Below are positions 12,132-22,598 of a stretch of DNA of 64,000 nt, in pieces. The DNA comes from Pseudomonas brassicacearum. Lineage in GTDB: Bacteria > Pseudomonadota > Gammaproteobacteria > Pseudomonadales > Pseudomonadaceae. Numbering within the stretch: the stretch's first letter is position 1; each line of letters starts with the position of its first letter. The notes under the pieces were generated by a model. The model saw only the letters and a list, made by a program, of their open reading frames with translations. It had not been told where the DNA came from and did not search any database. Both the position numbers and the translations under genes were made by a program. The DNA lies in assembly GCF_003732265.1 (NCBI RefSeq), contig NZ_MOBK01000001.1:558001-622000 (forward strand). The letters run 5' to 3'.

Positions 12132-12602
12132 ATGAAAAAGATCATCGCAGCGACCTGCCTCGCCAGCGCCATTGCCTTGCCGGGGCTGGCCCAGGCCCGT
12201 GAAGTGACCCTGACCACTCAGCTCAAGGACTACAGCGGCAACGACGCCTACCTGGCGATCTACGTCACCGACGCCAATGGCCAATATCAGAAAACCCTGT
12301 GGGTGGCCGGCAAAAAGGCCAAGTACTACAAGCACCTGGGTGACTGGGCCCGTGGCAGCGGGATGAACCCGAGCGAGTTTGACGGGGTCAGCGGCGCCAG
12401 TGTCGGCAGTGGACGCACGCTCAAAGTCAGCGTCGAACTGGCAGACACCCTGATTGATGCCGGGTACCAGATCCGCATCGACAGTGCCGTCGAGGACAAA
12501 CGTGACGCCCGCGCCGATGTCAGCGTGCCCCTGACGTCCAAGGGCGCAGGCAAGCCGGCACCCGGCAGCGCCTACGTCGACTCCTTTACTTACGATCTGT
12601 AG
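12132..12602 (+). CDS. DUF2271 periplasmic protein with a candidate covalent-FMN site
   Basis: 156 residues with a Sec signal peptide (MKKIIAATCLASAIALPGLA, cleavage near QA). The body matches DUF2271 (AYLAIYVTDANGQYQKTLWV). Residues 84-90 read DGVSGAS, fitting the ApbE flavinylation signature Dgx(s/t)gA(t/s), with Ser90 in the acceptor position. DUF2271 is a family reported to co-occur with ApbE and PepSY proteins in extracytosolic electron transfer. The proposed role is a flavin-carrying electron shuttle in the periplasm fed by the next gene; the covalent flavin is inference from motif plus neighbourhood. Confidence 0.8.
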   Translation: MKKIIAATCLASAIALPGLAQAREVTLTTQLKDYSGNDAYLAIYVTDANGQYQKTLWVAGKKAKYYKHLGDWARGSGMNPSEFDGVSGASVGSGRTLKVSVELADTLIDAGYQIRIDSAVEDKRDARADVSVPLTSKGAGKPAPGSAYVDSFTYDL

Positions 12603-12627
12603 CACCTGCCCTTTCTGGAGGCTGAAC

Positions 12628-14808
12628 ATGCTTCGCCAGTCCCATTCCCTGCCCGGCCTGATCGCTGCCCTGTTGGTCATGCTGTTGGCCATCAGCGGCG
12701 CGATTCTCTCGGTCAACCCGGCGCTGGAACGCTTGCACAGCACGTCCACTCCTGCCGGACAACTCAACGTCGGCCAACTGGCCGGGAGCGTTGCCAGCCA
12801 CTTTCCGGGCGTAGAGCAGATCCAGCGCACAGCGTCCGGCACGGTCATCGTCTATTACAACCAGAATGGCCAGGCCGGTGCGGAAAAGGTCGACCCAATG
12901 ACCGGCCAAGGCCTCGCGCCCTACGAACCATCTGCGTTCTCTCGCTGGGTGAAAGAGCTGCACCGCTCGATGTTCCTTGGCACGCCGGGCCATGGCGTGT
13001 CGGGTGTCGGCGCGCTGTTCATGCTGATGTTGTCGGTGTCCGGCGCGCTATTGCTGGCCCGGCGCCTGGGTGGCTGGCGCAACCTGCTGCGGCCGCTGCG
13101 GGGCACTTTCAGCCAGCGCTGGCACGCGGAAGTCGGGCGACTGGCCTTGCTCGGGCTGCTGCTGTCAGCATTGAGCGGGCTCTACATGTCCGCCACCACC
13201 TTTGGTTTTATCGCCGACGGCAGTCAGAGTGAACCCGCCTTCCCCGCCCACGTCAGTGCGGGTCCGGCCCTGCCCGTGGCGAATTTGCAAGCCTTGCAGG
13301 CCACCGACCTCAATGACCTGCGCGAGCTGGTCTACCCCAGCCCCAATAATGCGCAGGACGTGTTTTCTCTGCGCACGGCCCAGGGCGACGGCTACGTGGA
13401 CCAGGCCAGCGGCGCTTTGCTGTCCTATCAGGCCCACGACTCGATGCACAACCTCTACGAATTGATCTATCGACTGCACACCGGCGAAGGCCTCTGGTGG
13501 CTGGGCCTGCCGCTCGGGCTCTGCGCCCTCTGCGTGCCGTTGATGAGCGTGACCGGCATTGTGTTGTGGTGGCGCCGCCGCAAGGCTGGCCCGAACATCC
13601 GCCACAACAGCCCGGCCCACTCCGCCGACAGCGTGATTCTGGTGGGCAGTGAAAACAACAGCACCTGGGGCTTTGCAAAAACCCTGCATGACGCTTTGCA
13701 CCTGGCGGGACACCGGGTGCATAGCGCGACAATGAATCAATACGCCAATAATTACAGCAACGCCCAGCGCGTGTTCATCCTCACCGCGACCCACGGTGAC
13801 GGCGATGCGCCGGCCTCGGCTTCGCAGTTCCTGGCGCGTCTGGCGAAAACCGGCCTCAAGCCCGGCCTGCCCATTGCTGTACTGGGCTTTGGTGATCGGC
13901 AGTTTGCGCAGTTCTGTCAGTACGCCCATCAGGTGCAGGACGCGATGTTGCAGGCCGGTGGCTCGCCGTTACTGGGGCTGGAAACTGTCAACCGCCAGTC
14001 GTCTCAGGAGTTTGCGCGCTGGGGCCACGCATTGGGCGAAGTGCTCCAGCATGACCTGACACTGGTCCATACGCCGCAGCGGCCACAGACCCATGCATTG
14101 GAGCTGACGGAGCGCATTGTCTACGGTGAGCAGGTGAACGCACCGACCCACGTCTTGCGCTTCAAGGCACCCGGCAAGCTGCCGGACTTTCTGGCCGGTG
14201 ACCTGGTCGGGATTTTGCCCCCAGGCAGTCCGATTCCACGCTTCTACTCGCTGGCCAGCGGCTCGCAGGACGGCGTACTGGAAATCTGTGTGCGCAAACA
14301 CGACGGTGGCGTGTGCTCGGAGTTTCTCCATGTCCTGGACATCGGCGGGCCAATCGAAGCGTTTATCCAGCCCAACCCGCAATTTCGCCCGGCGTCGGGC
14401 ACACACCCGGTGATCCTGATCGGTGCCGGTACCGGCATCGGCCCCCTGGCCGGTTTTATCCGCAACAACACGGCTCGACACCCGATGCACTTGTATTGGG
14501 GCGGGCGCAACCCGGCCTCGGATTTCCTTTATGAACCGCAGCTCAATCAATACTTGGCGGACCGACGCCTCACGGCATTGCGTGCAGCCTTCTCTCAGGT
14601 TCAGGACCGCTGTTACGTGCAGGACCGGCTGATCGGCGATGCCCTGGCCTTGCGCCGACTGATTGAAAAAGGCGCCCAGGTGCTGGTGTGTGGCAGTCGC
14701 GAGATGGCCAAAGGCGTGATGCAGGCCCTCGATGAAGTGTTGGCGCCGCTCAACCTGAGCGTGCTGACCCTCAAGGCACAAGGACGCTACCGTGAAGACG
14801 TCTACTGA
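12628..14808 (+). CDS. PepSY-associated membrane flavodoxin/NADPH reductase fusion
   Basis: 726 residues. The first 320 form a PepSY-type membrane module with four helices (near 8-28, 130-150, 170-190, 290-312) and a periplasmic loop. Then come a flavodoxin-like domain (SVILVGSENNSTWGFAKTL, FILTATHGDGDAP), an FNR-type FAD domain (RFYSLASGS, GGVCSEFLH) and an NAD(P) domain (VILIGAGTGIGPLAGFI, VCGSREMAKGVM), as in sulfite reductase alpha subunits. It should carry electrons from cytosolic NADPH through FAD and FMN across the membrane, probably to ferric complexes or to the DUF2271 protein. It overlaps the next gene by 17 bp. Confidence 0.88.
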   Translation: MLRQSHSLPGLIAALLVMLLAISGAILSVNPALERLHSTSTPAGQLNVGQLAGSVASHFPGVEQIQRTASGTVIVYYNQNGQAGAEKVDPMTGQGLAPYEPSAFSRWVKELHRSMFLGTPGHGVSGVGALFMLMLSVSGALLLARRLGGWRNLLRPLRGTFSQRWHAEVGRLALLGLLLSALSGLYMSATTFGFIADGSQSEPAFPAHVSAGPALPVANLQALQATDLNDLRELVYPSPNNAQDVFSLRTAQGDGYVDQASGALLSYQAHDSMHNLYELIYRLHTGEGLWWLGLPLGLCALCVPLMSVTGIVLWWRRRKAGPNIRHNSPAHSADSVILVGSENNSTWGFAKTLHDALHLAGHRVHSATMNQYANNYSNAQRVFILTATHGDGDAPASASQFLARLAKTGLKPGLPIAVLGFGDRQFAQFCQYAHQVQDAMLQAGGSPLLGLETVNRQSSQEFARWGHALGEVLQHDLTLVHTPQRPQTHALELTERIVYGEQVNAPTHVLRFKAPGKLPDFLAGDLVGILPPGSPIPRFYSLASGSQDGVLEICVRKHDGGVCSEFLHVLDIGGPIEAFIQPNPQFRPASGTHPVILIGAGTGIGPLAGFIRNNTARHPMHLYWGGRNPASDFLYEPQLNQYLADRRLTALRAAFSQVQDRCYVQDRLIGDALALRRLIEKGAQVLVCGSREMAKGVMQALDEVLAPLNLSVLTLKAQGRYREDVY

Positions 14809-15769
14809 GTGGCAACGCTACAGCCTGAACGGCGAGACCATGGGCACTCGCTACACCGCCCTGTTCTATGCCGCTGCCGGGATTGATACCGACGCCGTCG
14901 GCCACAACCTCGCACGTGCCGTGGCCCGGGTGGATCAGCAAATGTCCACCTGGAAACCCGACTCTGACCTCAATCGCCTCAACGCCGCCCCAGAACAGCA
15001 ATGGGTCTCGGTGCCTGAGGAACTGGCGACGGTGCTGTCTGCGGCACTGCGCGTCAGTCAGCAATCGGACGGTGCCTTCGACATCGCGGTTGGTGATCTG
15101 GTTGACGCCTGGGGGTTCGGCCCCGCAGAACAAGCGATCACAGCGCAGGCGCTCGCCACGACGTCGTCCCACGCACGACTGTCCGCCAGCGCCGCGCTGG
15201 TGGTTGATACGCAACGCAATCAGGTGCGCAAACGCGCACCACTGCAGCTTGATTTAAATGGCATCGCCAAAGGGTTTGGCGTGGATGAACTGGCCCGTTG
15301 CCTGGACGGATTGGGCATCACCCGCTACCTGGTCGGTATCGATGGCGAGATGCGCGCCCGGGGCGTCAAACCGGATGGCCAGTGCTGGGCCGTGGCCCTG
15401 GAAAAGCCCAACCGGGGCGTACGTGAAGTCATGGGCGTGATGGAACTGGGTGATGCGGCTATCGCGACCTCCGGGGACTATCGACACTGGGTCGACGTCG
15501 CCGGTCAGTCCTATGCGCATACCATGAACCCGGCCACCGGCGCGCCGTTGTGCAACCCGCTCGCCGCCGTCACCGTGGTGGCGTCCTCCTGCATGCTCGC
15601 CGATGCCTGGGCCACGGCGTTGATGGTGCTGGGTGAAACCGCAGGTCCACGTCTGGCCCAAGAGCGCGGGATGGACGCATTGTTCGTGCTGCGTGACGGC
15701 CAACAGTTCAAGGAAATATCCATTGTCGGCGGCCAATTGCAGGCGCAGATTGAAACCCGTCCGATATGA
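14792..15769 (+). CDS. apbE: FAD:protein FMN transferase ApbE, lacking a signal peptide
   Basis: 325 residues with ApbE hallmarks: MGTRYTALFY start, VDQQMSTWKPDSDLNRLN, DGAFDIAVGDLVDAWGFG, LDLNGIAKGFGVD, and the metal/FAD region YAHTMNPATGAP. It transfers FMN from FAD onto Ser/Thr of target proteins. Most bacterial ApbE proteins are exported lipoproteins; this one starts MKTSTEWQRY with no signal sequence or lipobox and no usable upstream start. Its likely target is the DUF2271 protein of the same operon (motif at residues 84-90). Confidence 0.9.
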   Translation: MKTSTEWQRYSLNGETMGTRYTALFYAAAGIDTDAVGHNLARAVARVDQQMSTWKPDSDLNRLNAAPEQQWVSVPEELATVLSAALRVSQQSDGAFDIAVGDLVDAWGFGPAEQAITAQALATTSSHARLSASAALVVDTQRNQVRKRAPLQLDLNGIAKGFGVDELARCLDGLGITRYLVGIDGEMRARGVKPDGQCWAVALEKPNRGVREVMGVMELGDAAIATSGDYRHWVDVAGQSYAHTMNPATGAPLCNPLAAVTVVASSCMLADAWATALMVLGETAGPRLAQERGMDALFVLRDGQQFKEISIVGGQLQAQIETRPI

Positions 15770-15800
15770 ACCACCCAATGACAGTGAGTCGCGATCAACC

Positions 15801-16502
15801 ATGAAATTCATGCACAGGCACACCGAGGCACACCGAAGCGATCGTATCGGCTGGTTGCGCGCCGCCGTCCTTGGGGCCAATGACGGGATTGTCTCCACCG
15901 CCAGCCTGCTGATCGGCGTTGCGGCAGCCAACGCCAGCCACACCACGTTGCTGGTCACGGGCATGGCTGGGTTGATGGCCGGCGCCATGTCCATGGCCGC
16001 AGGCGAATACATTTCCGTGCACTCCCAGGCCGATACCGAGCGCGCCGACTTGTCTCGCGAACGGGCCGAGTTAGCCAATGATCCGAAAGCCGAACACATC
16101 GAACTCGCCAACATCTACATGCACCGTGGTGTCTCCCCCGAGTTGGCGCATCAGGTGGCCGATCAATTGATGGCCCATGACGCACTGGGCTCTCACGCTC
16201 GGGACGAATTGGGCATCAGCGCCACCCTCACCGCCAAACCCTTGCAAGCCGCCCTCGCCTCAGCCGCCAGCTTCGTGGTGGGTGCCGCATTACCGTTGGC
16301 GGTCACGTTTGTCGCGCCGGAGCACAGTGTGGTGCCGTGGATATCGGGCATGTCGCTGGTGTTTCTCGGGTCGCTGGGCGCCATCGCCGCCAAGGCCGGC
16401 GGGGCCAATGTCATGACCGGAGCCTGGCGGGTGACATTCTGGGGGGCACTGGCCATGGGCATTACCGCACTGGTAGGGCACTTGTTTGGCGCCGTGGTCT
16501 AG
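15801..16502 (+). CDS. VIT1/CCC1 family Fe2+/Mn2+ transporter
   Basis: 233 residues. The start WLRAAVLGANDGIVSTASLL and the helix GLMAGAMSMAAGEYISVHSQ with its acidic metal-binding residues are diagnostic of the VIT1/CCC1 family. The central helical segment is rich in Glu/Asp/His (RAELANDPKAEHIELANIYM), and the last third holds three membrane helices. Members move Fe2+ or Mn2+ out of the cytosol. Placed 31 nt after apbE, it supports a metal role for the operon. It ends just before the terminator at 16526. Confidence 0.92.
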   Translation: MKFMHRHTEAHRSDRIGWLRAAVLGANDGIVSTASLLIGVAAANASHTTLLVTGMAGLMAGAMSMAAGEYISVHSQADTERADLSRERAELANDPKAEHIELANIYMHRGVSPELAHQVADQLMAHDALGSHARDELGISATLTAKPLQAALASAASFVVGAALPLAVTFVAPEHSVVPWISGMSLVFLGSLGAIAAKAGGANVMTGAWRVTFWGALAMGITALVGHLFGAVV

Positions 16503-16525
16503 TTCACGTTCTTTCCTGCAAAAAA

Positions 16526-16561
16526 CAAAGGGCGCCCGTTAATGAAAACGGGCGCCCTTTG
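16526..16561. terminator. Bidirectional rho-independent terminator between the VIT1 and mopA-like genes
   Basis: A perfect 15-bp stem, CAAAGGGCGCCCGTT (16526-16540) and AACGGGCGCCCTTTG (16547-16561), with a 6-nt loop, lies between two convergent genes. A/T runs at both stem ends make it usable in either direction. Confidence 0.85.
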
Positions 16562-16573
16562 TACGCTGCCAAC

Positions 16574-19500
16574 CTATGCCACGCCGACAAAATCACTCGC
16601 GGTAAGGGCCACATGCCCGACCAGATCAATCTGGAAGTCGGCGCCATTGCCGCTGTTTACGTTGCCCTCCACATAGGTGTGATCGACCCCGCCGACATTG
16701 ACGAAGTGGTACTTCAATTGCGCCTGGTTGTTGAACTCGGTGCCGGCGCCGTTCCACGCGCCGAGGAACGTGAAATCCTGATTACCGGCGGCACCTGCGC
16801 CGGAGGTCCGTGCATCGATCTGGGACAAATCGATGTGATCGGTTCCCTGCGTAAAGTCGGTGATCACGTCGCGGCTTGCGGTCGTAGTCCCCGAGTCGTT
16901 CGTCGAGGTGAACACAAACATGTCCGCCCCCGCGCCACCGGTCAACGTATCGCGGTTGTCATTGCCGGTCAGTGTGTCGGCGCCACCGCCACCACTCAAG
17001 GTGTCGATACCGCCCTGCCCGGTCAGGGCGTTATTGGCGTTGTCGCCGGTCAGGGTGTTGGCACCCGTGCTGCCGATGACATTCTCGACACCGGTCAAGG
17101 TGTCGCTACCGGTTTGCGAACTGCTGGCCAGGCCGGTGGACAGGTTGACCGTGGCGCTGGCCGAGGTCCCTGACAGGTCATAGGTATCGGTGTCGCCACC
17201 GCCGTTGTAGATGTCGTTGCCGTCATTGACCGACGCCCGGAAGGTGTCATTACCAAGCCCACCGAACAGGCTGTCCGCGCCTTGCCCGCCAATCAACGTA
17301 TCGTCACCGCTGCCACCGTCCATCCAGTCATTGCCGCCCTGGCCTTGCAACAAGTTGCTGACGCCGTCGCCCTGAATGTGATCGTCGCCAGAACTGCCGG
17401 TGACGTTTTCGATGCCGGTCAGGGAGTCGTTGCCGGTCTGGGTGCTGGTTGACGTACCGGCGATCAAATCGACCGTGGCGGGCGCCGAGGTGGCCGACAA
17501 ATCGTAGGTGTCGGTGCCGGTGCCACCGTCATAGTGGTCGTTGCCGTCGTTCAGCGACGCCAGCATCGTGTCGTTGCCTGCCTCACCAAAGACCGTGTCG
17601 TTACCGGCCAGGCCGCTGAGCTGGTTGTTGCCGCTGTTGCCATGGATCACGTTGTCCAGCGCGTTACCGGTGCCGTTGATGTTGTTCGAGCCCAGCAAGG
17701 TCAGGTTCTCGACGTTGGCACCCAGGGTGTAGCTGACCGAGGACATGACCGTGTCGGTGCCTTCGTTCAAACTCTCCTGAACCACATCGCCATTGGCATC
17801 GACCATGTAGGTGTCGTTGCCGGCATTGCCGCGCATCGTGTCGTTGCCAGCGCCGCCGTCCAGCAAGTCGGAACCCAGCCCGCCATTGAGCACGTCGTTG
17901 CCCGAGTAGCCCATCAGGATGTCCTGATAGTTGGTGCCATTGAGCGTATCGCCGAAGAAGAATGAGTTAGTGCCTTCAATGAAGCGCCCTACCGCTTCCG
18001 AAGGGTCTGACGTCAGTTGTTCCACTGTGCCGCTGTTGTCGGTGTAAGTGGTGATGACCCGCAGCTGTTGGCCGAACTGCGCCGAGGTGGGCGCAAAGGT
18101 CGACGCGTTCGCCCCGGCGATACTCAGCCAGGTTGCGCCCACCAGTGCCTGCCACTGATAGGAGAACCCGCTTGGCCCAGGCAAGCCGTCCGCATCCTGG
18201 ATGGCCGACGTGTTGGCGGTCAGCCGGTATTGAGCCGGCACCGGACGGCTGGGCGTGGTCGGCGCGGTGGCATAACCGGAGAGCACCACGTTGCCGGTCG
18301 GCAGGTGATTGGTGATGCTCAGGTTGATCGTGCGGTCGGCAAAGCGCAGTTTTTCAACGCCGATGACAATATCGGTGCCATCGACGTTAGCCGCGCCCAC
18401 CCGCAGGTCCACCACTTTGAACGCCGTGATCAGCTCGCCGCCGGGCCGGGTATCGGTGAATTTGGTGATGCTGTAATTGGCATAGTTGCCCGAGTAGATG
18501 GCCGTGTCCGCCACGCCATCGGCGGTGCCGGCGGCCTGGTGGTTATCGCCCAGGACGAAGTCGGGGCGGGTCGATTGCAAGCCAGTGAAGTGCTCGGCAA
18601 ACCCTTGACTGGCCAGCAGGTGATTGAGATCAGCGAGTTTGATCGAGTCACCGACGATCACGTCATTGCCGCCGTTGCCTTGGGAGACATCGTCACCACT
18701 GCCGCCAATCAGCCAGTTCTCCGTGGCATTCCCGATCAGGCCGGCCAGAGGATTGGCCGGCGTGGCGGTGTTGGCACGGGCGTCGCTGAAGCGTGAACCG
18801 ATCAACCCTTCGATGTCCGTCAACAAGGCATTGAACGGCTGGAACAGCACGGAAGTACCCGGCGCGGCCACGATGTTCTGATTGTTGAGGTCAGCCGCCG
18901 CGTCCAGCGCAATATTCACATCGCTGAAGGCCGCAATATCGAAGCCCACATCGCCAAGGGCTTCGTCACCGTCACCCTGACCGGGCGCGCCACCCAGGCC
19001 CGGCAGCAGAATGTCGTCGCCGACACCGCCAAACTCCTGGTCACCGGTGGAGCCGCCGGAAATGATGTCGTCGCCGTCCTCACCGAACAGGATGTCCGGG
19101 CCGTCGCCGCCATAAATCTCATCATTACCGTCACCGCCATGCACCAGGTCGGTGTCGCCACCGGCGTCGATGTAGTCATTGCCGGCACCGCCGTACAACT
19201 CGTCGATACCGGCTTCGCCATAGAGATGGTCATTGCCGTTACCGCCAATCACCACATCGAGGGCACCGGCGCTGGTCCCGGCATAGATGGTGTCATCCCC
19301 TTCCCCGCCATCGAGGAAGTCTTCGATATCACCGCCATAGATCACGTCGTTGCCGTCGCCACCGTAGATGTGGTCGGCACCGGCCTTGCCATCCAGGATG
19401 TCGTCGCCGCCTTCACCGTAGATCGTATCGTCACCATCCCCGGCATCGAGCCAGTCGTTGTAGTCGGTGCCGACCAACACTTCGTGGGAGTTGTAACCCA

Positions 19501-22500
19501 CGGCCGCGGTGCCATCGGGGTTCTCGCCCTGGTCCGGACGGTAGTCCCGGATATAGGTTTGCGCGGTATGCGTTTCCGGATTGGTCAGGCTGACCAGCAA
19601 GCCATTGCCGCCAATCCCGCCCGTACCACCGGTTGAGTAGACACCGACATGGTTGGCCGCGATCAGCGTGCCGTATTTGTGCTCGCTCTTGTACGCCGTG
19701 GCACTGGCGCCGGAATCGGTGTAGCTCAATTCGACGTAGCTGTCGGCATAGCCAAAGACATCACCGGCCAGGTGCCGGGCGTCGGTGGTGCGTTCAATGA
19801 TGTCCTTGAACTGTTCGGTGACCACCTGCTCATTGAGGTTGGTCATCGCCGGCAAGCCGAGGTCGAGGCGGAACAGGTAATAGAAACGGTCACCGTCCAT
19901 CAACCGTTCCATCTGGTCCTCGAAGATGGCGTTGAACGTGGTACCCAGTTGCCCGGTGTAGACGTGTTTTTCCGCCAGGCCACCGATCCACAGGTCAATC
20001 GCGTTGTAGCCGTCATAACCTGCCACATGATTGCCGTTGGCGTCCGCTGCGCCGGAGAGGAATAACGCCGCCTCTTCGGCCGTCACACTGCCCCCGGCAT
20101 AGGTGGCAGTCACGCCGGACAAATCGGCATCGATAATCGCCTGGGCATGGGCCACGTCACCGTCGAAAGAATAGGCGGCGATAAAACTCACCAGGGACTC
20201 GGGGTGAATCATGTTGTTGGCGAAGTCACTCCAACTGGTATAGGGCGTCAAGCCATCGACGATCAGGTTGGTGTGGTGTTGCGCGCCGGCAGGTGAGGCC
20301 CGTTCGGCAATCAGCGCATCGTGGATCTGCTGACGCGCCTGGTTCAAGGTGGGCAGGCCGAGGTCGCGGCCACGGGCCAGGTTGATGGTCGCCAGGTCCA
20401 GCGGCTGTCCGAGCAAGCCTTGTTGCAACGCCGGGGTGACGAACTCGTCGATTTCGTTGCTGATCTGCCGGGTCATGCCCAACGCGATAGCGGTCGGCCC
20501 TACTTCGGCAAAACCGCCGGGGTTGAGGAAGGCCTGCTCCAGCGCATAGTGGGTGATCGCGCCGGTCAGGTCGTAGCCACCACTGGCATTTTTTTCCAGG
20601 GCATCGATGGTTTCACGCAATTGCGAGTGACCGAAACGGAACGCTGCCTGGCCATACTCCAGCGAGATGTTGGTATTGATGCCCGAGTCGTAAGTCACGA
20701 ACTCTGGCAAGTCCGGGGTAATCAGCCGCGCGTATTGGTCGATCGCAACGTGCTGGTATTCCATCTCCACGGTCAACTTGGCGGCGTAGAACAACTTGTC
20801 CTGATCCCAGGACACGGTGACGCCATCGGCCAGGGTGAAGTTGCCATTGGCATCGGTATAGAAACCACCGCTGCCGTTACTCACCTGTACCTGCCAGTTG
20901 TGGCGCACAGTGGCGTCGGTCTGCGCCAGCACCTCGTTCTGCAGGTTGATCAGCTGCACGTTGTGGTCTTCGTGGAAGACGTGGTGAATGGCGGTCAGGC
21001 CGAAGTTTTCGTTCACCCGACCATCACCGGCAATGTAGTGGTCGCCCACCGATTGCAGGAGCAATTCGTTGGCCACCGCAAAATCGGCACTGCCGGGCGC
21101 GGCGCTGATAGAGAAGTCGGCAAAGTTGACGAAGCTGAACAGGTTCTTCGGCCCAGAGTTGTCATAGTTGATGACCATCCCGAACGGGTTGTTCGCGTCG
21201 AATGTGATGCTGGTGATGTGCGCATCCAGCGACATAAGCCTCGCCTGATCGATATGCAGATCATCGAAGTGCGGGTTCATGTCCAGCAGGATCGCCTCGC
21301 GGGTGTACACCGCTTGCACGCCTGCCGTGGTCGGGTCGGCGTCCAGCACATGGCCGTGGGCATCGCGCACGCGGAAGTTGGCGATGTCGTCCCAGGTCAG
21401 GTCGTCACGACCGGTGGCCAGCACGTGGGCGCGCAGCTCACTCAAGGTCGGCAGGGTCTGGTGGGTCAGCACACCGTTGAGGGTCCAGGCGGCTTCGTCA
21501 CTGAGGGTCGTGCCGTCAAACAACGCCGCCCCGGCAATGAATTGGCCCGGGTGATTAGGGTCCGCCACCCACTGGCGCAGCAATTGCGTCACGGCATCGT
21601 TAGAACCATAAGTCTGGTTCTGATCGATGTACGGCGAGTCGAGGTTGACGTATTGCGCCTGGCCTTGCCCGTCCACTTCACTGACCGAGGCACGGTGCAC
21701 CTTGATCGAGTAAACCGGCTGCCCGTCCGGGCCGATCGAGCCGTAAAGCGGATCATCCGGCGCCAAAGGAATAGTGATCGTCGCGTTTTGATTGGGCTTG
21801 TTGATGAAGTCCAGGCCATGGTCGAAGAACTGCCCGAACAAGGTGAACCAGCCGGTGGTCGACGGGTCGCCGCTGACGGTGTTCTGGTTGCGAATGTAGT
21901 ACTGGCCGGAATCCGGTGAGGTGGTATCCACCTCGCCAATCGTGCCGAGAATGCCGGGATCCGTGACGATCGCCACGCCCGTGGCGGTGTGCTGGATGTG
22001 CCCATTGGCATCGGTGGCAAAGGTCACCCCACCACTGACGATGGTCTGGCTGATCATCCGTGGTGTGTAGTCCACCAGCGAGGCTGTCGGATCGCTATAC
22101 AGTGAACTATTGTCAGTCAGGGGCGTGGCACCGGCGGGAACGCCCGGTCCTGCCAACGCGGCGTTACCCAGGTTCTGATGAACGTAGTGCGCGTAGTCCG
22201 AGTGGGTCAGGCGAATGAAGTTCTGCCCGAAACTGCCCCAACTCTGTCCGTCCTGGGTCAGGTTATTGAAGTGGCCAGAGACGTCACGCAAACCGATCGG
22301 GTCCCGTGCGCCGTTGTACCACTGGGTTTCGCCGGCCGGGATGTCCAGCGGGTTGAAACTGCCGAGAATCCCGAGCACATGGACATTGCCGTCCGAACCG
22401 TTGTAACCGTACAGCGGTTCACCGGCGGCGTTATAGCCCACGATATGAATGGTCGGAAACGTAACCTGCTGTTCAAGAAACGAAATATCGTTTTGATTGA

Positions 22501-22525
22501 GGGTAAAGCGCTTTAGCTCATACAT
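16574..22525 (-). CDS. mopA: RTX-containing animal-type heme peroxidase (MopA-like Mn-oxidising peroxidase)
   Basis: 1983 residues, no signal peptide, GGAG site before the ATG. Residues about 200-780 are an animal heme peroxidase domain: candidate distal His in GQFFDHGLD (H236), candidate proximal His in [10 protein letters not shown] (H633), and [17 protein letters not shown]. Residues about 1015-1175 and 1520-1868 are Ca-binding RTX nonapeptides (GGDGNDxIYGG type), separated by an Ig-like segment. The C-terminus is the serralysin-like type I secretion region ([10 protein letters not shown]...[16 protein letters not shown]). Homologues in P. putida GB-1 (MopA) and marine alphaproteobacteria oxidise Mn(II); the family is known, the activity here is inferred. 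Likely exported by the T1SS at 25077-29532. Confidence 0.88.
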   Translation of the reverse strand: MYELKRFTLNQNDISFLEQQVTFPTIHIVGYNAAGEPLYGYNGSDGNVHVLGILGSFNPLDIPAGETQWYNGARDPIGLRDVSGHFNNLTQDGQSWGSFGQNFIRLTHSDYAHYVHQNLGNAALAGPGVPAGATPLTDNSSLYSDPTASLVDYTPRMISQTIVSGGVTFATDANGHIQHTATGVAIVTDPGILGTIGEVDTTSPDSGQYYIRNQNTVSGDPSTTGWFTLFGQFFDHGLDFINKPNQNATITIPLAPDDPLYGSIGPDGQPVYSIKVHRASVSEVDGQGQAQYVNLDSPYIDQNQTYGSNDAVTQLLRQWVADPNHPGQFIAGAALFDGTTLSDEAAWTLNGVLTHQTLPTLSELRAHVLATGRDDLTWDDIANFRVRDAHGHVLDADPTTAGVQAVYTREAILLDMNPHFDDLHIDQARLMSLDAHITSITFDANNPFGMVINYDNSGPKNLFSFVNFADFSISAAPGSADFAVANELLLQSVGDHYIAGDGRVNENFGLTAIHHVFHEDHNVQLINLQNEVLAQTDATVRHNWQVQVSNGSGGFYTDANGNFTLADGVTVSWDQDKLFYAAKLTVEMEYQHVAIDQYARLITPDLPEFVTYDSGINTNISLEYGQAAFRFGHSQLRETIDALEKNASGGYDLTGAITHYALEQAFLNPGGFAEVGPTAIALGMTRQISNEIDEFVTPALQQGLLGQPLDLATINLARGRDLGLPTLNQARQQIHDALIAERASPAGAQHHTNLIVDGLTPYTSWSDFANNMIHPESLVSFIAAYSFDGDVAHAQAIIDADLSGVTATYAGGSVTAEEAALFLSGAADANGNHVAGYDGYNAIDLWIGGLAEKHVYTGQLGTTFNAIFEDQMERLMDGDRFYYLFRLDLGLPAMTNLNEQVVTEQFKDIIERTTDARHLAGDVFGYADSYVELSYTDSGASATAYKSEHKYGTLIAANHVGVYSTGGTGGIGGNGLLVSLTNPETHTAQTYIRDYRPDQGENPDGTAAVGYNSHEVLVGTDYNDWLDAGDGDDTIYGEGGDDILDGKAGADHIYGGDGNDVIYGGDIEDFLDGGEGDDTIYAGTSAGALDVVIGGNGNDHLYGEAGIDELYGGAGNDYIDAGGDTDLVHGGDGNDEIYGGDGPDILFGEDGDDIISGGSTGDQEFGGVGDDILLPGLGGAPGQGDGDEALGDVGFDIAAFSDVNIALDAAADLNNQNIVAAPGTSVLFQPFNALLTDIEGLIGSRFSDARANTATPANPLAGLIGNATENWLIGGSGDDVSQGNGGNDVIVGDSIKLADLNHLLASQGFAEHFTGLQSTRPDFVLGDNHQAAGTADGVADTAIYSGNYANYSITKFTDTRPGGELITAFKVVDLRVGAANVDGTDIVIGVEKLRFADRTINLSITNHLPTGNVVLSGYATAPTTPSRPVPAQYRLTANTSAIQDADGLPGPSGFSYQWQALVGATWLSIAGANASTFAPTSAQFGQQLRVITTYTDNSGTVEQLTSDPSEAVGRFIEGTNSFFFGDTLNGTNYQDILMGYSGNDVLNGGLGSDLLDGGAGNDTMRGNAGNDTYMVDANGDVVQESLNEGTDTVMSSVSYTLGANVENLTLLGSNNINGTGNALDNVIHGNSGNNQLSGLAGNDTVFGEAGNDTMLASLNDGNDHYDGGTGTDTYDLSATSAPATVDLIAGTSTSTQTGNDSLTGIENVTGSSGDDHIQGDGVSNLLQGQGGNDWMDGGSGDDTLIGGQGADSLFGGLGNDTFRASVNDGNDIYNGGGDTDTYDLSGTSASATVNLSTGLASSSQTGSDTLTGVENVIGSTGANTLTGDNANNALTGQGGIDTLSGGGGADTLTGNDNRDTLTGGAGADMFVFTSTNDSGTTTASRDVITDFTQGTDHIDLSQIDARTSGAGAAGNQDFTFLGAWNGAGTEFNNQAQLKYHFVNVGGVDHTYVEGNVNSGNGADFQIDLVGHVALTASDFVGVA

Positions 22526-22598
22526 GGCAAGCTCCAGATATCCGTTGAACAGCAGGGTTTTTCAACCGACTTATCACGATGATCAGGGAACAGGACCG

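Noticed and set aside
20321..21919. 532-residue open frame opposite the mopA-like gene
   Set aside because: Shadow of the peroxidase domain; no recognisable motifs and no promoter context.
16574..22525. Simple RTX adhesin or hemolysin for the large gene
   Set aside because: RTX repeats alone would allow it, but the N-terminal 780 residues contain the animal heme peroxidase motifs.
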